Source of the DNA: Nematopogon swammerdamellus
Lineage: Eukaryota > Arthropoda > Insecta > Lepidoptera > Adelidae
Assembly (NCBI GenBank): GCA_946902875.1
Contig: OX336339.1
Span: forward strand, 1,854,397 to 1,918,396
DNA length: 64,000 nucleotides
Reading direction: 5' to 3'
The stretch's first letter is position 1. Every line of letters starts with the position of its first letter. The notes beneath the pieces were generated by a model. The model saw only the letters and a program-made list of their open reading frames with translations. It was not told the origin of the DNA and did not search any database. Shown in pieces: positions 1 through 10,996 of the stretch. A program made the position numbers and the translations under genes.

Positions 1-756
1 GACGTACCGTCCGGGCGCAAGCTCGACATTCTGGAGGATGAGATCCGTGAGCTTCGCGGCCTCGTCGACGGACTGAGGGGCGTCATCAAGAACGAGGACG
101 AACTGCACCTGTACATCGAGCGGCTGCAAGTGATGAGCGGCCGCATCGACCGCATCCAAGGCGAACTCGGCAGGGTGAGCCTTCTGCCGACCAGCGAGTC
201 GGAACGGCTCGGCGGTCTACTGGCGTCGTCCAGGATCCTCGACTCGCAGATAGCGGAGGAGCTCGAAAGGAGTCTGCTGCTCAAGGAGAAGATACTCAGC
301 ATCCAGTCCGGCATAGCGCGCGGCAGGAAGAACCAGCGGCGTGCTCGCGTCGTCCTCGACGACTGCAGGGCGAGCGAGAAATTTGGCAGCGACGTCGTCG
401 AGCGCGCCGTCTTCAACTGCGAGAATCTCGCTTCAGATCTCGCGGACCAGTGGCAGGATCTGCTGGTGCTACGGCAGGCGCTGCACACGCTTCCGATGTG
501 CCTGCGCGCGTCCGTGTCGCCAGTGCAGCTCGAGCGCGACATCTCGGGGCTGCAGGACGAGCACGCGAGGCTGGAGGGGGAGTGCGCGAGCCTGGTGGCG
601 CTGCTGCGCGGCCGGCTCGAGCTGTGGCGCCGCTTCGAGAGGCAGCTGGAGCTGGTGCAGGTGGCCGTGCGCGAGGCGGACTACATGGTGGAGCTGCTGA
701 CCGTGCAGGGCCAGGTCGACTACGATCGCCTGCTGAAGGCCACCGAGAAATTGGAG
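1..756 (+). CDS. Msp300: Nesprin (KASH protein) exon 1 of window, spectrin-repeat rod
   Basis: Open in frame 1 from the first base, so the gene continues upstream of the window. It ends at a strong donor (ttggag|gtgagt, phase 0) and encodes 252 residues. The protein is charged and helical, with leucine heptads (for example LDILEDEIRELRGLVDG) typical of spectrin-type three-helix repeats, about two repeats here. The assignment to nesprin comes from the downstream exons, which join in phase and end in a KASH domain. In this family the rod is a cytoplasmic spacer between the actin/microtubule-binding N-terminus and the nuclear envelope anchor. Seen: frame, donor, composition. Inferred: membership in this gene, based on phase continuity with 1760-1938. 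Confidence 0.85.
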
Positions 757-872
757 GTGAGTCGATTCTCGTCTGCATAGATTGTATACGAGTTCGTAGA
801 TATGTCGGCGTAACGCGGCGGGTAGTCGATCAGAAAAATGCATAACCAACTTATTACATTACCGTGTAGGTG

Positions 873-1415
873 GGGCCGATACTTGAAAAGATTAGCCCCA
901 CTGCATCTCTCCAATTCAATTCAATTCAATTCAATTATTTATTGGTCTTTTTGGTATATCTATACACTTAGACAGGTCAAATTGTATAAACAAATTTCTT
1001 ATTATTCTAATTCGATCCAAGCAAAAATAGGCCATCGTCAAAACATAAAAGATTTAAAATGCACAAAATAGGTAAATACTACAACTGTCGAGTTACAGTT
1101 GTAGTACTCCCCGTGCATAGAACTCCCCGTAGAACTCCCCGTGCATATCGTGCAAGGGCGACTAAGGTATAAGGACAAGATGCCGTGATGAAGGGCGACA
1201 GTCTAGCCACCTCTTATCTTGGCACGATGCTTCCACCAAGTCATGTCATGCATCAGGTGGGTCTTCGCGCCTTACTTGCTGCTCGATAGTTATCTTGCCC
1301 GAATACTTTTGCTAAACGTGGTGGTCGGCGTTGTGCTGTAATTTACCGGAGTCCTTGCAGCTCAACACCGATCACTCCGCCTAACCGGATTGTCGGGATG
1401 CATGCATGTGGTACT
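873..1415 (+). repeat. Interspersed repeat, 'aaggcgactaagggataagg' family
   Basis: Starts 'gtggggccgatacttgaaaag' and contains 'ctcccttctta'-free variants of 'ggcgactaaggtataaggac', 'gatgccgtgatgaagggcga', 'cttccaccaagtcatgtc' and 'caacaccgatcactccgcc'. Other copies are at 13083-13360 (reverse), 18176-18560, 21183-21510, 47984-48235 (reverse) and 54255-54537 (reverse). This copy is split by (attca)n and plain sequence at 905-1080. Confidence 0.65.
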
Positions 1416-1494
1416 TTAAAAGAATAGGCCCACTGCATATCTCCCCGTGTATGTCGTAAAAGGCGACTAAGGGATATGACTCCCTTCTTATATT

Positions 1495-1732
1495 ACTAGG
1501 TGGTAGGGTTTAACCCGCCCGGGTTGATACCACCGCACTGAATGAAAGGTCGGTCGAAACAGCTATGTAAATAGTTTGTGCTTTCCGTCCAGTTCAGTGT
1601 AGCCGGGACGACCGAAGGGAAGCACTGGCGTGGCACCAAGTTCACCCGGTGTTATGGGCTGACATCACGGATGTTGTAGGTGATGTAGCCAACCGTGTCA
1701 GTTTCTATAAAAATAAAAATAAAAACGTGCGT
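1495..1732 (+). repeat. SINE body fragment (same family)
   Basis: 'aggtggtagggtttaacccgc' through 'gatgttgtaggtgatgtagc' and (ata4)n tail. It ends about 27 bp before the exon at 1760, so its tail forms part of the 3' splice-site region. Confidence 0.7.
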
Positions 1733-1759
1733 GATGATTTATGCTACGTGAAACGCCAG

Positions 1760-1938
1760 GGGCTGAGCGACTCGATGTCGCGACGGAGCGGCGCGCTGGT
1801 GGGCGAGTTGCGAGCGGCGGCCGGCCCGCTGGCGGTCGCGTGCGACCCGGCGGTCGCGTCGCAGCTGCAACGCGACCTGGACACAGCCGCTGCCGCCTAC
1901 GATGACACCTGCAGAAACCTCAATCACCTGTGCGACAA
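1760..1938 (+). CDS. Msp300: Nesprin exon, spectrin-repeat segment
   Basis: The acceptor is aaacgccag|GGG, matching the phase-0 donor at 757; the donor is GACAA|gtcagt, leaving phase 2. The translation (GLSDSMSRRSGALVGELRAA, continuing to DDTCRNLNHLCDK) is helical and much more GC-rich than its AT-rich surroundings. The acceptor lacks a long pyrimidine tract, so the exact 5' edge is less certain than the frame. A truncated SINE ends about 40 bp upstream, and a fragment of a TIR element starts just after the donor. Confidence 0.72.
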
Positions 1939-2549
1939 GTCAGTTGACCACTTTATTCATACGTTTTTAAGACGAGACGGAAGTTAACTTTCTTTATACA
2001 AAATCTTCTTTTGGGGCTTATGTTTTTCCAACCCCTAAAATATCTTGACTTTTATAATTATTTTTAGGGTTCCGTAGTCAACAAGGAACCCTTATAGTTT
2101 CGCCATGCCCGTCCGTCTGTCCGTCTGTCCGTCTGACTGTCCGCGGCTTAGCTCAGAGACCCTTATTACTAGAAAGTTTTAAGTTGGTATGCTTATACAT
2201 ATTAATAACACCGACAAAGTGGTAAAAAAAAAATTCTGACATTTTTTTTTTAGGGTGCCTCCCCTACACGTAAAGTGGGGATGATTTTTTTTCACGTTTG
2301 CCCCATCGTGTGGGGGTGTTGGATAGGTCTTTGGAAAATATTGCGGGTTTGTGAATAGCATTTTTGGATTTAGGGATCAAACCTCACGTCACGTCACGGT
2401 CACGCGACCAAACCTCTGTTTTACCGGAATTCTTACAGCTCAACACCTATAACTCGGCTTACCCCGATTGTCGGGATACCGCGTGCGGTATGCATGTATG
2501 TATATGTTTAGTACCGGGATGATCAAAGTTGTGATGGTTGTGTGTTCAG

Positions 2550-2676
2550 ATACCAGCGTGCGGTTCAGCTGTGGCGACAGTACCGCGACGCCGCGGCGGC
2601 CGTGCGCGCCTGGACCGAGCAGGAAGAGGGAAGACTGCACGCGCTCAGACCAGAGGATGCGCACACGCACGTCACG
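2550..2676 (+). CDS. Msp300: Nesprin exon, spectrin-repeat segment before the giant intron
   Basis: The acceptor is tgtgttcag|A. The single base completes the split AA|A lysine codon of the previous exon, giving KYQRAVQLWRQYRDAAAAVRAW. It ends at GTCACG|gtgagt in phase 0. The Trp-rich helix ('LWRQYRD..VRAW') is typical of spectrin repeats. The next in-phase exon is at 24049, so the following intron is about 21.4 kb. Confidence 0.8.
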
Positions 2677-2757
2677 GTGAGTCTTTTGGAACGAAGTGAC
2701 TTATCGCACGTTACACTCCAGACACCTGGCGAATGAGAGCTGGGCCGAAAAAAAGTG

Positions 2758-2908
2758 TAATGCCGGCACTTCCCTTGGCTGTATGCACACAAATATTTGG
2801 CAAAAATTTCCGTTTCGTCTCCCTTTAATGACTGGTTTAGAGCGAGATAAAACTAAAATGTTTGCAACAATCGCGAATACGCTAAGCCAAGTGAAGTGCC
2901 GGCATAAG
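2758..2908. mobile_element. MITE, 'atgccggcacttcacttggc' TIR family, copy 1
   Basis: About 150 bp with inverted ends (atgccggcacttcccttggc / gccaagtgaagtgccggcat) and the same core ('aaaatttccgtttcgtctcc') as 6503-6648. Lies about 80 bp after the nesprin donor at 2677. Confidence 0.75.
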
Positions 2909-3278
2909 ACTTTGACCGTCACGACACTTTTACTTTAGTATACGTGTTTGTGTGTTTACAAGCGTGTGTCTATAATATGTATATACGATATTACTGCAGT
3001 ATACAGGGTGTCCAACAACGTCAACCGGGAACCAGGGAGTAGGCCAGTTTACGACTACCCAGGGAAAAATATGAAAAAAAAAATCGGAGTTATTCCTTTT
3101 TTATGATTTGAGCATTTTTTGGAAACACGGCGGCGTAGACGTTTTAATTGGGTCCCCTACGAAACCGTCAAAACATAGGTATGCACTTTATGGGATGAGG
3201 AAGGATATTGTGGTTTTTCAAAAATGCTACAACACCTTAGTCGCGAAAGTTGGGTATATCTGATTGTGATGATTACTG

Positions 3279-3649
3279 TTCTGCCGTCGGACGGTAAAAC
3301 GATGTATGTTCAAAAGTATTGTTTTGAGATAAACGCGTTTGAAGGATTTGTGTTATGGCTAAACGCTGTAACTAGGCGGTGTTATGGTGAAACGATGTAT
3401 TGAATATTACATCGTCGTGGCATACCTTAAATGGAGGGTTCTGGAAAAAAAATGCATCGTTTTACCGCACAGAATCGTATGTTTTTGGACATACATCGTC
3501 ATATCGATCTTCATAACTTCTTCAGTGAAGGTCCTACAAAAATAACATTTATATTGGGTGATAGGGCACGCCAAGAACTTTCGATTGAGCCGTGTTACGT
3601 AAAAACGCTGTATGTGCTCATACATCGTTTTACCGTCCGACGGCAGTGT
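3279..3649. mobile_element. TIR element, 'ctgccgtcggacggtaaaac' ends
   Basis: 'ctgccgtcggacggtaaaac' at 3281 and its reverse complement 'gttttaccgtccgacggcag' at 3628 bound about 370 bp with repeated 'aaacgatgtat' motifs inside. No coding capacity. Confidence 0.7.
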
Positions 3650-3944
3650 TACTGGCGTAGTGGAATGAGTTAGGCCCCATTCACACAACGGACTGGGCAA
3701 ACATACATTTGGGGTTATCTGCCTCGCGGTGTGTTGTGTAAATAGCGGCATCTCGTTGGCGGGGCCTCGCTCGTTGGCTCGTGTCGCGCTGGCGGCGGGC
3801 GGTGTACCGTAATGAATTCTTTGCTGTCGGGCTGATCGCGACATCATCATCAATATCAATACTAATAATAAATCTGTAAGGGATGCATATTGAGTAAGTT
3901 ACTTTGTTTTATGAGATACTGCGATTGACGATTTTTAGAAATCT

Positions 3945-4425
3945 TTTCTGTATGTATCCTTACCTTTAATAAAACCCAACGTCTGCTTTCTGTCTGTATA
4001 TCTGTCTGTCCGCTTATAACTTGAGAACCACTGAACCGATTTAATACAGTTTTCTTCTAAAGATAGCATGGATCTTCCCATCATTTATATCATTTACTTT
4101 TTATCACGTTAAATGGCTTATGAGGTTAGCAGAGAAGTCAAATATGAGAGCGGGCGGAGCCGCGGGCACATACATGTATGTATGTACATATTATGTTCCT
4201 CCATAACTCTTAAACTAATCATCCGAATTCGATGAAACTTGGTACAAGCACAATTAACTAGACGCGACACGGGATAAAATTCAGTTTCGGTTACGCTAAG
4301 ATGTGGCTCTCATACAAACCGAACTGTTCCGCGCGCCGAAATAAAGGTACGCTATCGGGCTTACTTACTTTCTTCTTTTTAAAGACGAATTTCACGCGAG
4401 CGAAGCCGCGGACAAAAGCTAGTTG
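3945..4425 (+). repeat. Interspersed repeat ending 'acgcgagcgaagccgcggac'
   Basis: 'ataacttgagaaccactgaa', 'gaagtcaaatatgagagcg' and the terminus 'cgcgagcgaagccgcggaca' then 'aaagctagtt'. Reverse, partial copies at 5385-5705 and 12085-12310 share 'gtacaagcacaattaac'-type and 'ttagttttagtatcata' segments. Confidence 0.5.
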
Positions 4426-4621
4426 CTAAATATGTTCATTTACTGATAACGACCGAGTCAGCGCAACACTCTTTCAATAATTACGGCTCGGTCGTGAGAC
4501 TTTGCATTTTAACCCCCGACGACGCAAAATGAGATAAAATAATTTTACGCCTACATACGTCTGTCTGTCTGTCTGTGGCATCGTAGTTCCCAAAATGATG
4601 GGCCGATTTGGATGCTGTTTT

Positions 4622-5030
4622 TTAGGGTTCCATATCCAGTACGGGACCCTATTACTAAGCCTACGCCGTCTGTCTGTCTGTCTGTCTGTCCGAGGGCTGT
4701 AGGTATATCTTGAACGGTAATTGAATGTACTCGTAAATTAAAATTTTCACAGAAATTATGTGTTATTTATTACGGCCGATATAACAGCAAATAATAAAAA
4801 TAAGAAAAAGTAAAAAATTCACGGGGGTCCCCATAGCATAAATTAAAAAGTCGCACGGCACGCGCCATCTGCTGAAAACAGTATGAAGGATTTTAACTAA
4901 TCATTAATTTTAACTAATATGAAGCATTTCATAAAACACGCGATGATGGCGTGAGTGGCGCTGACCATGACATGGCGATACGGAACCCTCGGTGCGCGAG
5001 TTCGACTCGCACTTGGCCGCTTTTTATTAT
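4622..5030 (-). repeat. 'gagtcgaactcgcgcaccg' repeat, reverse copy
   Basis: Ends in inverted motifs 'tttttagggttccatatcca' and 'gcgcgagttcgactcgcact'-like 'ggtgcgcgagttcgactcgc', with (gtct)n inside and the line 'tgaacggtaattgaatgtac'. A widespread family in this window with internal (acag)n and subterminal gggttccgta/tacggaaccc inverted motifs. Confidence 0.6.
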
Positions 5031-6502
5031 TTCTTCGGTTCTAACTAGCTCATAGGCACAGCATATGTGAGGGATATTAGTGACAGAGCTGTGTAAGCTC
5101 AACAGCCGCATACAAATTGACCACTCGAACTTGTATGGCTAAGCTATGTGCGATTAACCGCCGTTAATTTGGTCGTCATTGACTCACATAAGTCTCGCTC
5201 TCGATATGGAGGTGGTACCGTGTACACTCGCCTGAGTTCAGTGACCTTCAGAGCCAATGGCTGTCTGGCTCTTCGTCTGCCTTGATGCTTGAAGGTCGAT
5301 AAGAAGAATTTAACTTAAAATTTTGTAGATAGTTAAACTTTTTTTTTATATTTTGTCACAGATACACTAACACAAATATTTAGTTCACTAGCTTTTCGGC
5401 TTCACTCGCGTGAAATTCGTATTTAAAAATAAAAAAGTAAAATAAGTAAGAAGGAAGGCCCAGCTGCGTTCCTGCGTTAGTTACCTACCTTTAATTTCGT
5501 TTATTTCGGCGCGCGGAACAATTCGGTTTGTATGACAGCCACGAACTGAATTTTATCTAGCCTATCCTGTGTCACGTACAGTTAAATGTGCTTGTACTAA
5601 ATTTAATCGAATTTCGATACAAGAGTTATCGAGGAACATACATACATACAGAAAAGATTTCTAAAACTCGTCAATTTAGTTTTAGTATCATACCTACAGT
5701 CTACAAACACAATATAATCTCATAAAACAAAGTAACTTACTCCGTGGCCATCACTTACTGATTTATTATTAGTATTGATTGACTGATATGAAAAAAAAAC
5801 TATTTTATGTAGCAGCCATGTCGTGTGCTAATTAAAAAATAAACAGCTTTTACAAGAGTGCCATAATTTTTTATTTAAAAAAAATACTCCGTACCGAAAT
5901 GTTGACTTTGTTGTTCCCCTGTCGCTCTGTCCATCATAACTAATCAGGCCAGCATGCATTATGAAACTGCAGAGCTTGGTTTCTGTAAACCTAAAACCAA
6001 TAATGTTGAAAAATCCGTCTTGTGTGCACTTTGTCAGTTGTAAAGGTGTGCTCAATAATATTATGAGCTCACACAGTATGTTGATTCCTTCCTTGCTTCA
6101 CCGCAGATTAAATATTTAATTTCCAGGTTGTAATTCATCCCATTTCACACACGACCGTGGGATATAACGTCACTTAAGATAGTCCAAAAGTACTTATCGT
6201 TTCTAGATAATTTGTAGCAGCAGATGCTCTTTGCACTCTTAGTTTACAATCTTGAAAATATAATTCTCTTAAACCTTGGTTAGCGCGCGATAACGGTCGT
6301 TGGCGGGCGGGCGCCATAGATAACACGTGAACCCGCGCGGTAACGTTTGTAGACGTACTATAAATTATGATATCTGTACCATATTTTGTACACTGTACCA
6401 TATTTTATTAAAGTACCTACGGAAAACGTGCGATACCTTCATAATATTGCCTGCACATTGACTCGTCCTACGCACAAGATCTTATCGTTCATTTCAACAT
6501 TA

Positions 6503-6648
6503 TGCCGGCACTTCACTTGGCTTAGCGTATTCGTGTATTTGGCAAAAATTTCCGTTTCGTCTCCCTTTAATGGCTTGTTTAGAGCGAGATAAAACTAAAA
6601 TGTTTGCAACAAACACGAATACGCTAAGCCAAGTGAAGTGCCGGCATC
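6503..6648. mobile_element. MITE, same family, copy 2 (near-perfect TIRs)
   Basis: TIRs of about 35 bp, 'atgccggcacttcacttggc' then 'ttagcgtattcgtg', are nearly perfectly inverted at both ends. It is the better-preserved copy of the pair with 2758-2908. Confidence 0.8.
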
Positions 6649-7209
6649 AAATTTCACGGAAATGACTTTTCACATAATATTATAATATTATATTCAAATA
6701 CAATACAATAGGTTTGTTAAAAAACATTTCATGTGGGTATAAAGTTGTAATAATGCTTCTTCAGAGACGTATCTTCAGTCCTACTTAACATTCGTAAGTT
6801 TCAAAATGGTCACACCCAAAGAAACTTTAAATATTTTTTCATCTATATTTTTTCTGTGCTTACGATATAGGTACTTATATAGATATTGATAACACGTACT
6901 CTGTAGGGAGTGGCAAAACTTTTCATAATGTTCTTTATGGCGAAATAAATATCGAAATCTGAATGTGAATCTGAATCGACTAAGTGGACATAAAAAAATG
7001 TCCAGCGAAGTTTCTTATCAGTTCATCTTCGCTCATATAATTGAACTGGCTAAATGTTTAATATTACAATTGAAGAAACCGAGTGCAGTCTATGATGATT
7101 AATAAACAATAAATAAAATAGGCTATATGCGTAGCGCGAGTGATCGTACGTACCATAGTGTACCATAAAATAATGGTATAATGTAAATAATTATGTTACC
7201 GGAATCTGA

Positions 7210-7526
7210 CAACACTGGCGAGCGGGCATCTGTCTGTCCGTTCCGCTAATAGTTTTTTTTAGTTAGTCCGCGTTGTTCGCGGGCACCGGACGCGCCGCCG
7301 CCCCAACACAACCTTCGCGTTACCACATCCGTTTCACGCGCAACACCACGGTGACAAACCAAGTGACAAATACCTACGTTCCATATCTGTATTTACGAGG
7401 AGACAACATAATATTTTTCAGTGATGTGACGAGAACAGTAACTCTGACAAAATGTAGTTAGTGTGTTCCAGAGGTTTGATTATCGCGATTGACAAAAAAA
7501 AAACGCGACAGTGGACAATGTTCGAG
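7210..7526 (+). promoter_or_regulatory. Candidate internal promoter and alternative first exon (MFE|) for a short nesprin isoform
   Basis: Inside the 21.4-kb intron lies a GC-enriched, largely non-repetitive stretch. It contains ATG TTC GAG followed by a good donor (GTTCGAG|gtaaag); the ATG is at 7518-7520 and the donor at 7527. The frame has an upstream stop (TAG at 7455-7457), so the ATG would be a true start, and it leaves phase 0. The next exon (24049) begins in phase 0, so the join MFE|SCEEQEARV is open. Msp300 and SYNE genes are known for internal promoters that make short KASH isoforms. The join and promoter are inference; the context of ATG (ggacaATGT) is only moderate. Confidence 0.35.
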
Positions 7527-7633
7527 GTAAAGAGAAACTCACAAACGTAGTTTTATTAAGGAAAAATAAAAACAAATCTTAGAAATATTATATTATATGA
7601 ATAAATATATTATGCAGGGTGTATCAGGATATT

Positions 7634-7672
7634 CAATTCAATTCAATTCAATTCAATTTATTGGTTCAATTG
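7634..7672 (+). repeat. (attca)n microsatellite
   Basis: 'caattcaattcaattcaatt' followed by 'tattgg'; a similar run lies at 914-936, also followed by 'tattgg', so both probably belong to one dispersed repeat end. Confidence 0.75.
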
Positions 7673-8097
7673 AGTATTTTTTACAGTGTAACAGACAATG
7701 TAGCACTTAATAGGTTTTCGAAACTTCAGGGTTCGAAAGGGGCCCATATTTGCAGACGAAAAGCTCTGAAACTTTTTCCCAAATTCCAGTCGCGACTCCT
7801 GGTCCTGAATATTGGGTTGGCTCTGGCTAAGGAATTTGTTTTTCATAATTTCATAACTTAGGTACCTACGCGTTAATTTATTTCTACCACAATGAGTTCA
7901 AAAACTGAAAGACGATTACGATATAGACAGTTTATAATATTTAGTTTAAATGATTTATTTTTCTCACTTACGATTAATTTGTCTGTAGATAGGTACCTAC
8001 TGGTTGTGTCAAAGCAGTCGAGTTGCAGCCGACAACAGCGACGTCTCCTCTGGCACGACGACGACGAGACAGGCACACAAGCTTGAATTGTTACATT

Positions 8098-8277
8098 TTA
8101 TTTGTACATGAAGTCCACTCTTCGTTCCCCAGACAAGAAATTTTCGATGACTTGATCGTGAAAATCTTCTTTCTTCCTCAATTTTCTTAGCAACTCCTTT
8201 TCCACAGATAAGAGTGCCAAATTACTGAGTCTCTCTTGTCCTTGAGTGCTCCGTAGATAGCTCGGTAGGAGTTTGCC
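8098..8277 (-). pseudogene. hAT-type transposase C-terminal remnant
   Basis: On the minus strand about 60 codons read LLPSYLRSTQGQERLSNLAL, then LSVEKELLRKLRKKEDFHDQ, and end GERRVDFMYK-stop. 'QERLSNLALLSVEKELLRK' followed by 'F..QVIE.F' resembles the C-terminal dimerisation region of hAT/ZMYM-like transposases. No catalytic part is found beside it, so this is a truncated remnant. Lower-coordinate neighbours are plain intron; upstream (8280+) is unrelated. Confidence 0.55.
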
Positions 8278-9231
8278 ATTATAATTACCAATAAATCACT
8301 TTAATTTAACAACACTGCACAGGATTCATCCATACAAAGTCCATACCTACATAACGGAATATATGCAGCTATCAACTCGCGAGCCAATGCGCACCCACAC
8401 GCGCACACAACACACCTAGCCTAGCTCGCTAGTCGCATCGCATCGCACTTCGCACAGCACAAGAATACTCGTCGTGTGGACGCAGCGTGCACACACCCAC
8501 ACACGCAACACACACACCTAGCTCGCTTGCTAGTCGCTCTACTCGCTACCGCGTCACTAACTAAATGCACTCCCCGCTGCGCCAACTCGAAAGGCTGAGC
8601 AGCGGGTCCGCGCGGGACGGGGGGGGGACATTCGGCCGCTTCCGCCTTGTATGGAATACGATGGCGCTTCAAAATGTAGCCAACCGGCCAATGAATGCCT
8701 TGACGTGTCGTCATTCGTCGTCGCCCGCGTTTGACGCGCGCGAAATTTCAAATTATGTAACGGGTACGGGATTGACGTTTTATCTTATTAATCGTGGGTT
8801 ATAGTTATATGATATAAATAATTTAACTCGGATATTTTTTCACATTTATTTTAGCTTGATACTTCTGTAGTAATGGTGTCATTCATTTTATTTGGTTTGG
8901 CGGCGCCAACCTCGCCAACTGAAAGGAGTCGCCACTGCCAAATTCGATCATTTAACAGTACTTTTTGGTGAAAATCTATTCTTCAAGATTTGGTGGATGG
9001 TTAACGTCCGCCTTTATTAAATAAAAAATAAATTCTAACTCATGAATAAAAATGGGTAGGTTGCATACATAACTAGTACCACGAGTCAGTAAGCCTGGAG
9101 GCGCTATACATAGGAGGACAGGGGTAGCCGCGCGTCGGCGCACACGCGCCAGCGCGTCAGTCTAGCGCCGGCGACCGATCTTAGTCTCCGTCCGCCGCTC
9201 AGGCGGAGCGAACGTGCGCGTCTGTCACAAA

Positions 9232-9311
9232 ATGCCTCATTGTGCAGTGCTTTGGTGCAAAAAGTCGTCGAAAAATTCAAACTTGAACACAGATGGAGTC
9301 ACCTTTCACGA
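9232..9311 (+). CDS. THAP-type zinc-finger first exon in the nesprin intron
   Basis: ATG CCT CAT TGT starts a frame reading MPHCAVLWCKKSSKNSNLNT, then DGVTFHE, ending at a consensus donor (CACGA|gtaagt, phase 2). A start with Cys, four residues, Cys, then a K-rich loop and 'VTFH' matches the first half of the C2CH THAP DNA-binding domain (typical pattern MxxxCxxxxC...SFHxFP). The preceding 120 bp is CpG-rich, like a promoter or 5' UTR. The second half of the domain (FP...W...H) was not found nearby, so the gene is unfinished here. It could be an independent nested gene or a degenerate P-element-like or other THAP transposon. The domain call is by pattern only. Confidence 0.45.
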
Positions 9312-9998
9312 GTAAGTACTTTCATTCAATTTGATAGCATTTTTCGCTTGAATTTCAGTAACAAACATCGGCGTAAATATGTATGGAGAGCTCTTTTCTG
9401 CTTACCCACCATAGGTCGACTATCGTGTTGGATGCAGTTAGCTCTTGTAATTTTTTTTATTTATTGATAAATATGTATGTTAAATGTATACAGATATTTC
9501 ATGCATTCTGCCTTATTGCCAAAGGACATTTCTTCTAGTCAACCTCAGCAGGTTTCCTCGTTCAATATTCGTTTATCGCGCTTTTTTCATTCAACCAGTA
9601 CCTACCGGTTTTTACTTTTGAGCGACTCTAAAGGAATTAATTTCTTTAGGTCATGCGTCTACCGGGAATTAGTCTTGTTATGCTTAGCATTAACAAAATT
9701 AATTCATAATGAATACCCCGTTAGCATTTAGCACTGCTAAGCGCCCTGATGAATAAAAATTAATGCTAAATGCTAAGCAATAATCACATTTAATTTTAAT
9801 TAGCATTGCTGTTTCGTTCGTAAAACTTTGTTGGTTCGTTTGTTTTGGAACGCACAAAGCAAGAAGTATGTGCTATTTATCTGTGGTACTGCTAAATGCT
9901 AAATGCTATATAGCGCCTGCGCTCCGCTGCTAGCTAGCTAGCTAGCATCTAAATGCGAAATGCGATGCGATCATGCGAGTGAGGGGTCGGAATTATCA

Positions 9999-10503
9999 TC
10001 TGTCACGTGATCATTAGTTTTGGTCATATCTACAGAACCACTGGACTTAGACCCATCGTGTTGGTACTCAATCTGAACGTCTCGATGAGATCTATCCATC
10101 TGTCACATTAACTATTGTTTTGGTCATAACTCGAGAACCACTGGTGCTAGACCCATCGTGTTGGTACTCAAACTTCAGGTCTCGGTGAGATCTATCCATC
10201 TGTCACATGAACTTTTGTTTTGGTCATAACTCGAGAACCACTGGTGCTAGATCCATCGTGTTGGTACTCAAACTTTAGGTCTCGGTGAGATCTATCCATC
10301 TGTCACATGAACTTTTGTTTTGGTCATAACTCGAGAACCACTGGTGCTAGACCCATCGTGTTGGTACTCAAACTTCAGGTCTCGGTGAGATCTATCCATC
10401 TGTCACATGAACTTTTGTTTTGGTCATAACTCGAGAACCACTGGTGCTAGACCCATCGTGTTGGTACTCAAACTTTAGGTCTCGGTGAGATCTATCCATC
10501 TGT
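9999..10503 (+). repeat. 100-bp tandem repeat, five copies
   Basis: Units start at 9999, 10099, 10199, 10299 and 10399 (tctgtcacatgaacttttgt...gagatctatcca) and a 5-bp stub follows at 10499. The period is exactly 100 bp; the first two units are the most diverged, the last three nearly identical. Confidence 0.92.
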
Positions 10504-10837
10504 TGCGACCATCTCTCGAGACACATGTTAGTTCTTTAGTTCTTTAGTTCAACAATAACAATGTAAATGTCAACAATGTAAACAGTAACAATGTAAATGT
10601 CGTAAATTGTGCTTTTAAATTTAATTCAATTGTTCAAAAGTTACCAAATGAAAATTTTAATATAGATACCGATCTATAAATAAATAATTAAGTAAATTAT
10701 TGTTCTGTTTCAAATATATGTTTCTATTACAGACTACACAGCCTTTCATTTGTTATTTTATTAACCCTTATATAACGAATTCACACCGTCAAACTGACAG
10801 AGAGACGCATGGTACATTTTATAAGGCTCTAGCTGCA

Positions 10838-10996
10838 TGGCTGGTTAGTTTGTTAAAAAAGGCAAAGCCTGGAAAACCTCATTTTACCCTAAAAAAATTA
10901 AATATCCAGGTGGGTATGGCTGGTTAGTTTGTTAAAAAAGGCAAAGCCTGGAAAACCTCATTTTACCGTAAAAAAATTAAATATCGAGGTGGGTAC
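10838..10996 (+). repeat. Tandem duplication, about 80-bp unit, two copies
   Basis: 'ggctggttagtttgttaaaa' starts both units (about 10839 and 10918), and both end near 'aggtgggta'. Confidence 0.85.

Noticed and set aside
413..849. Long arginine/alanine-rich frames overlapping the first exon on other frames and strand
   Set aside because: Shadows of a GC-rich coding exon; only frame 1 gives helical spectrin-type sequence joined in phase downstream.
9900..10503. CRISPR-like array (regular 100-bp spacing)
   Set aside because: Units are full-length tandem repeats without unique spacers, in a eukaryotic intron.
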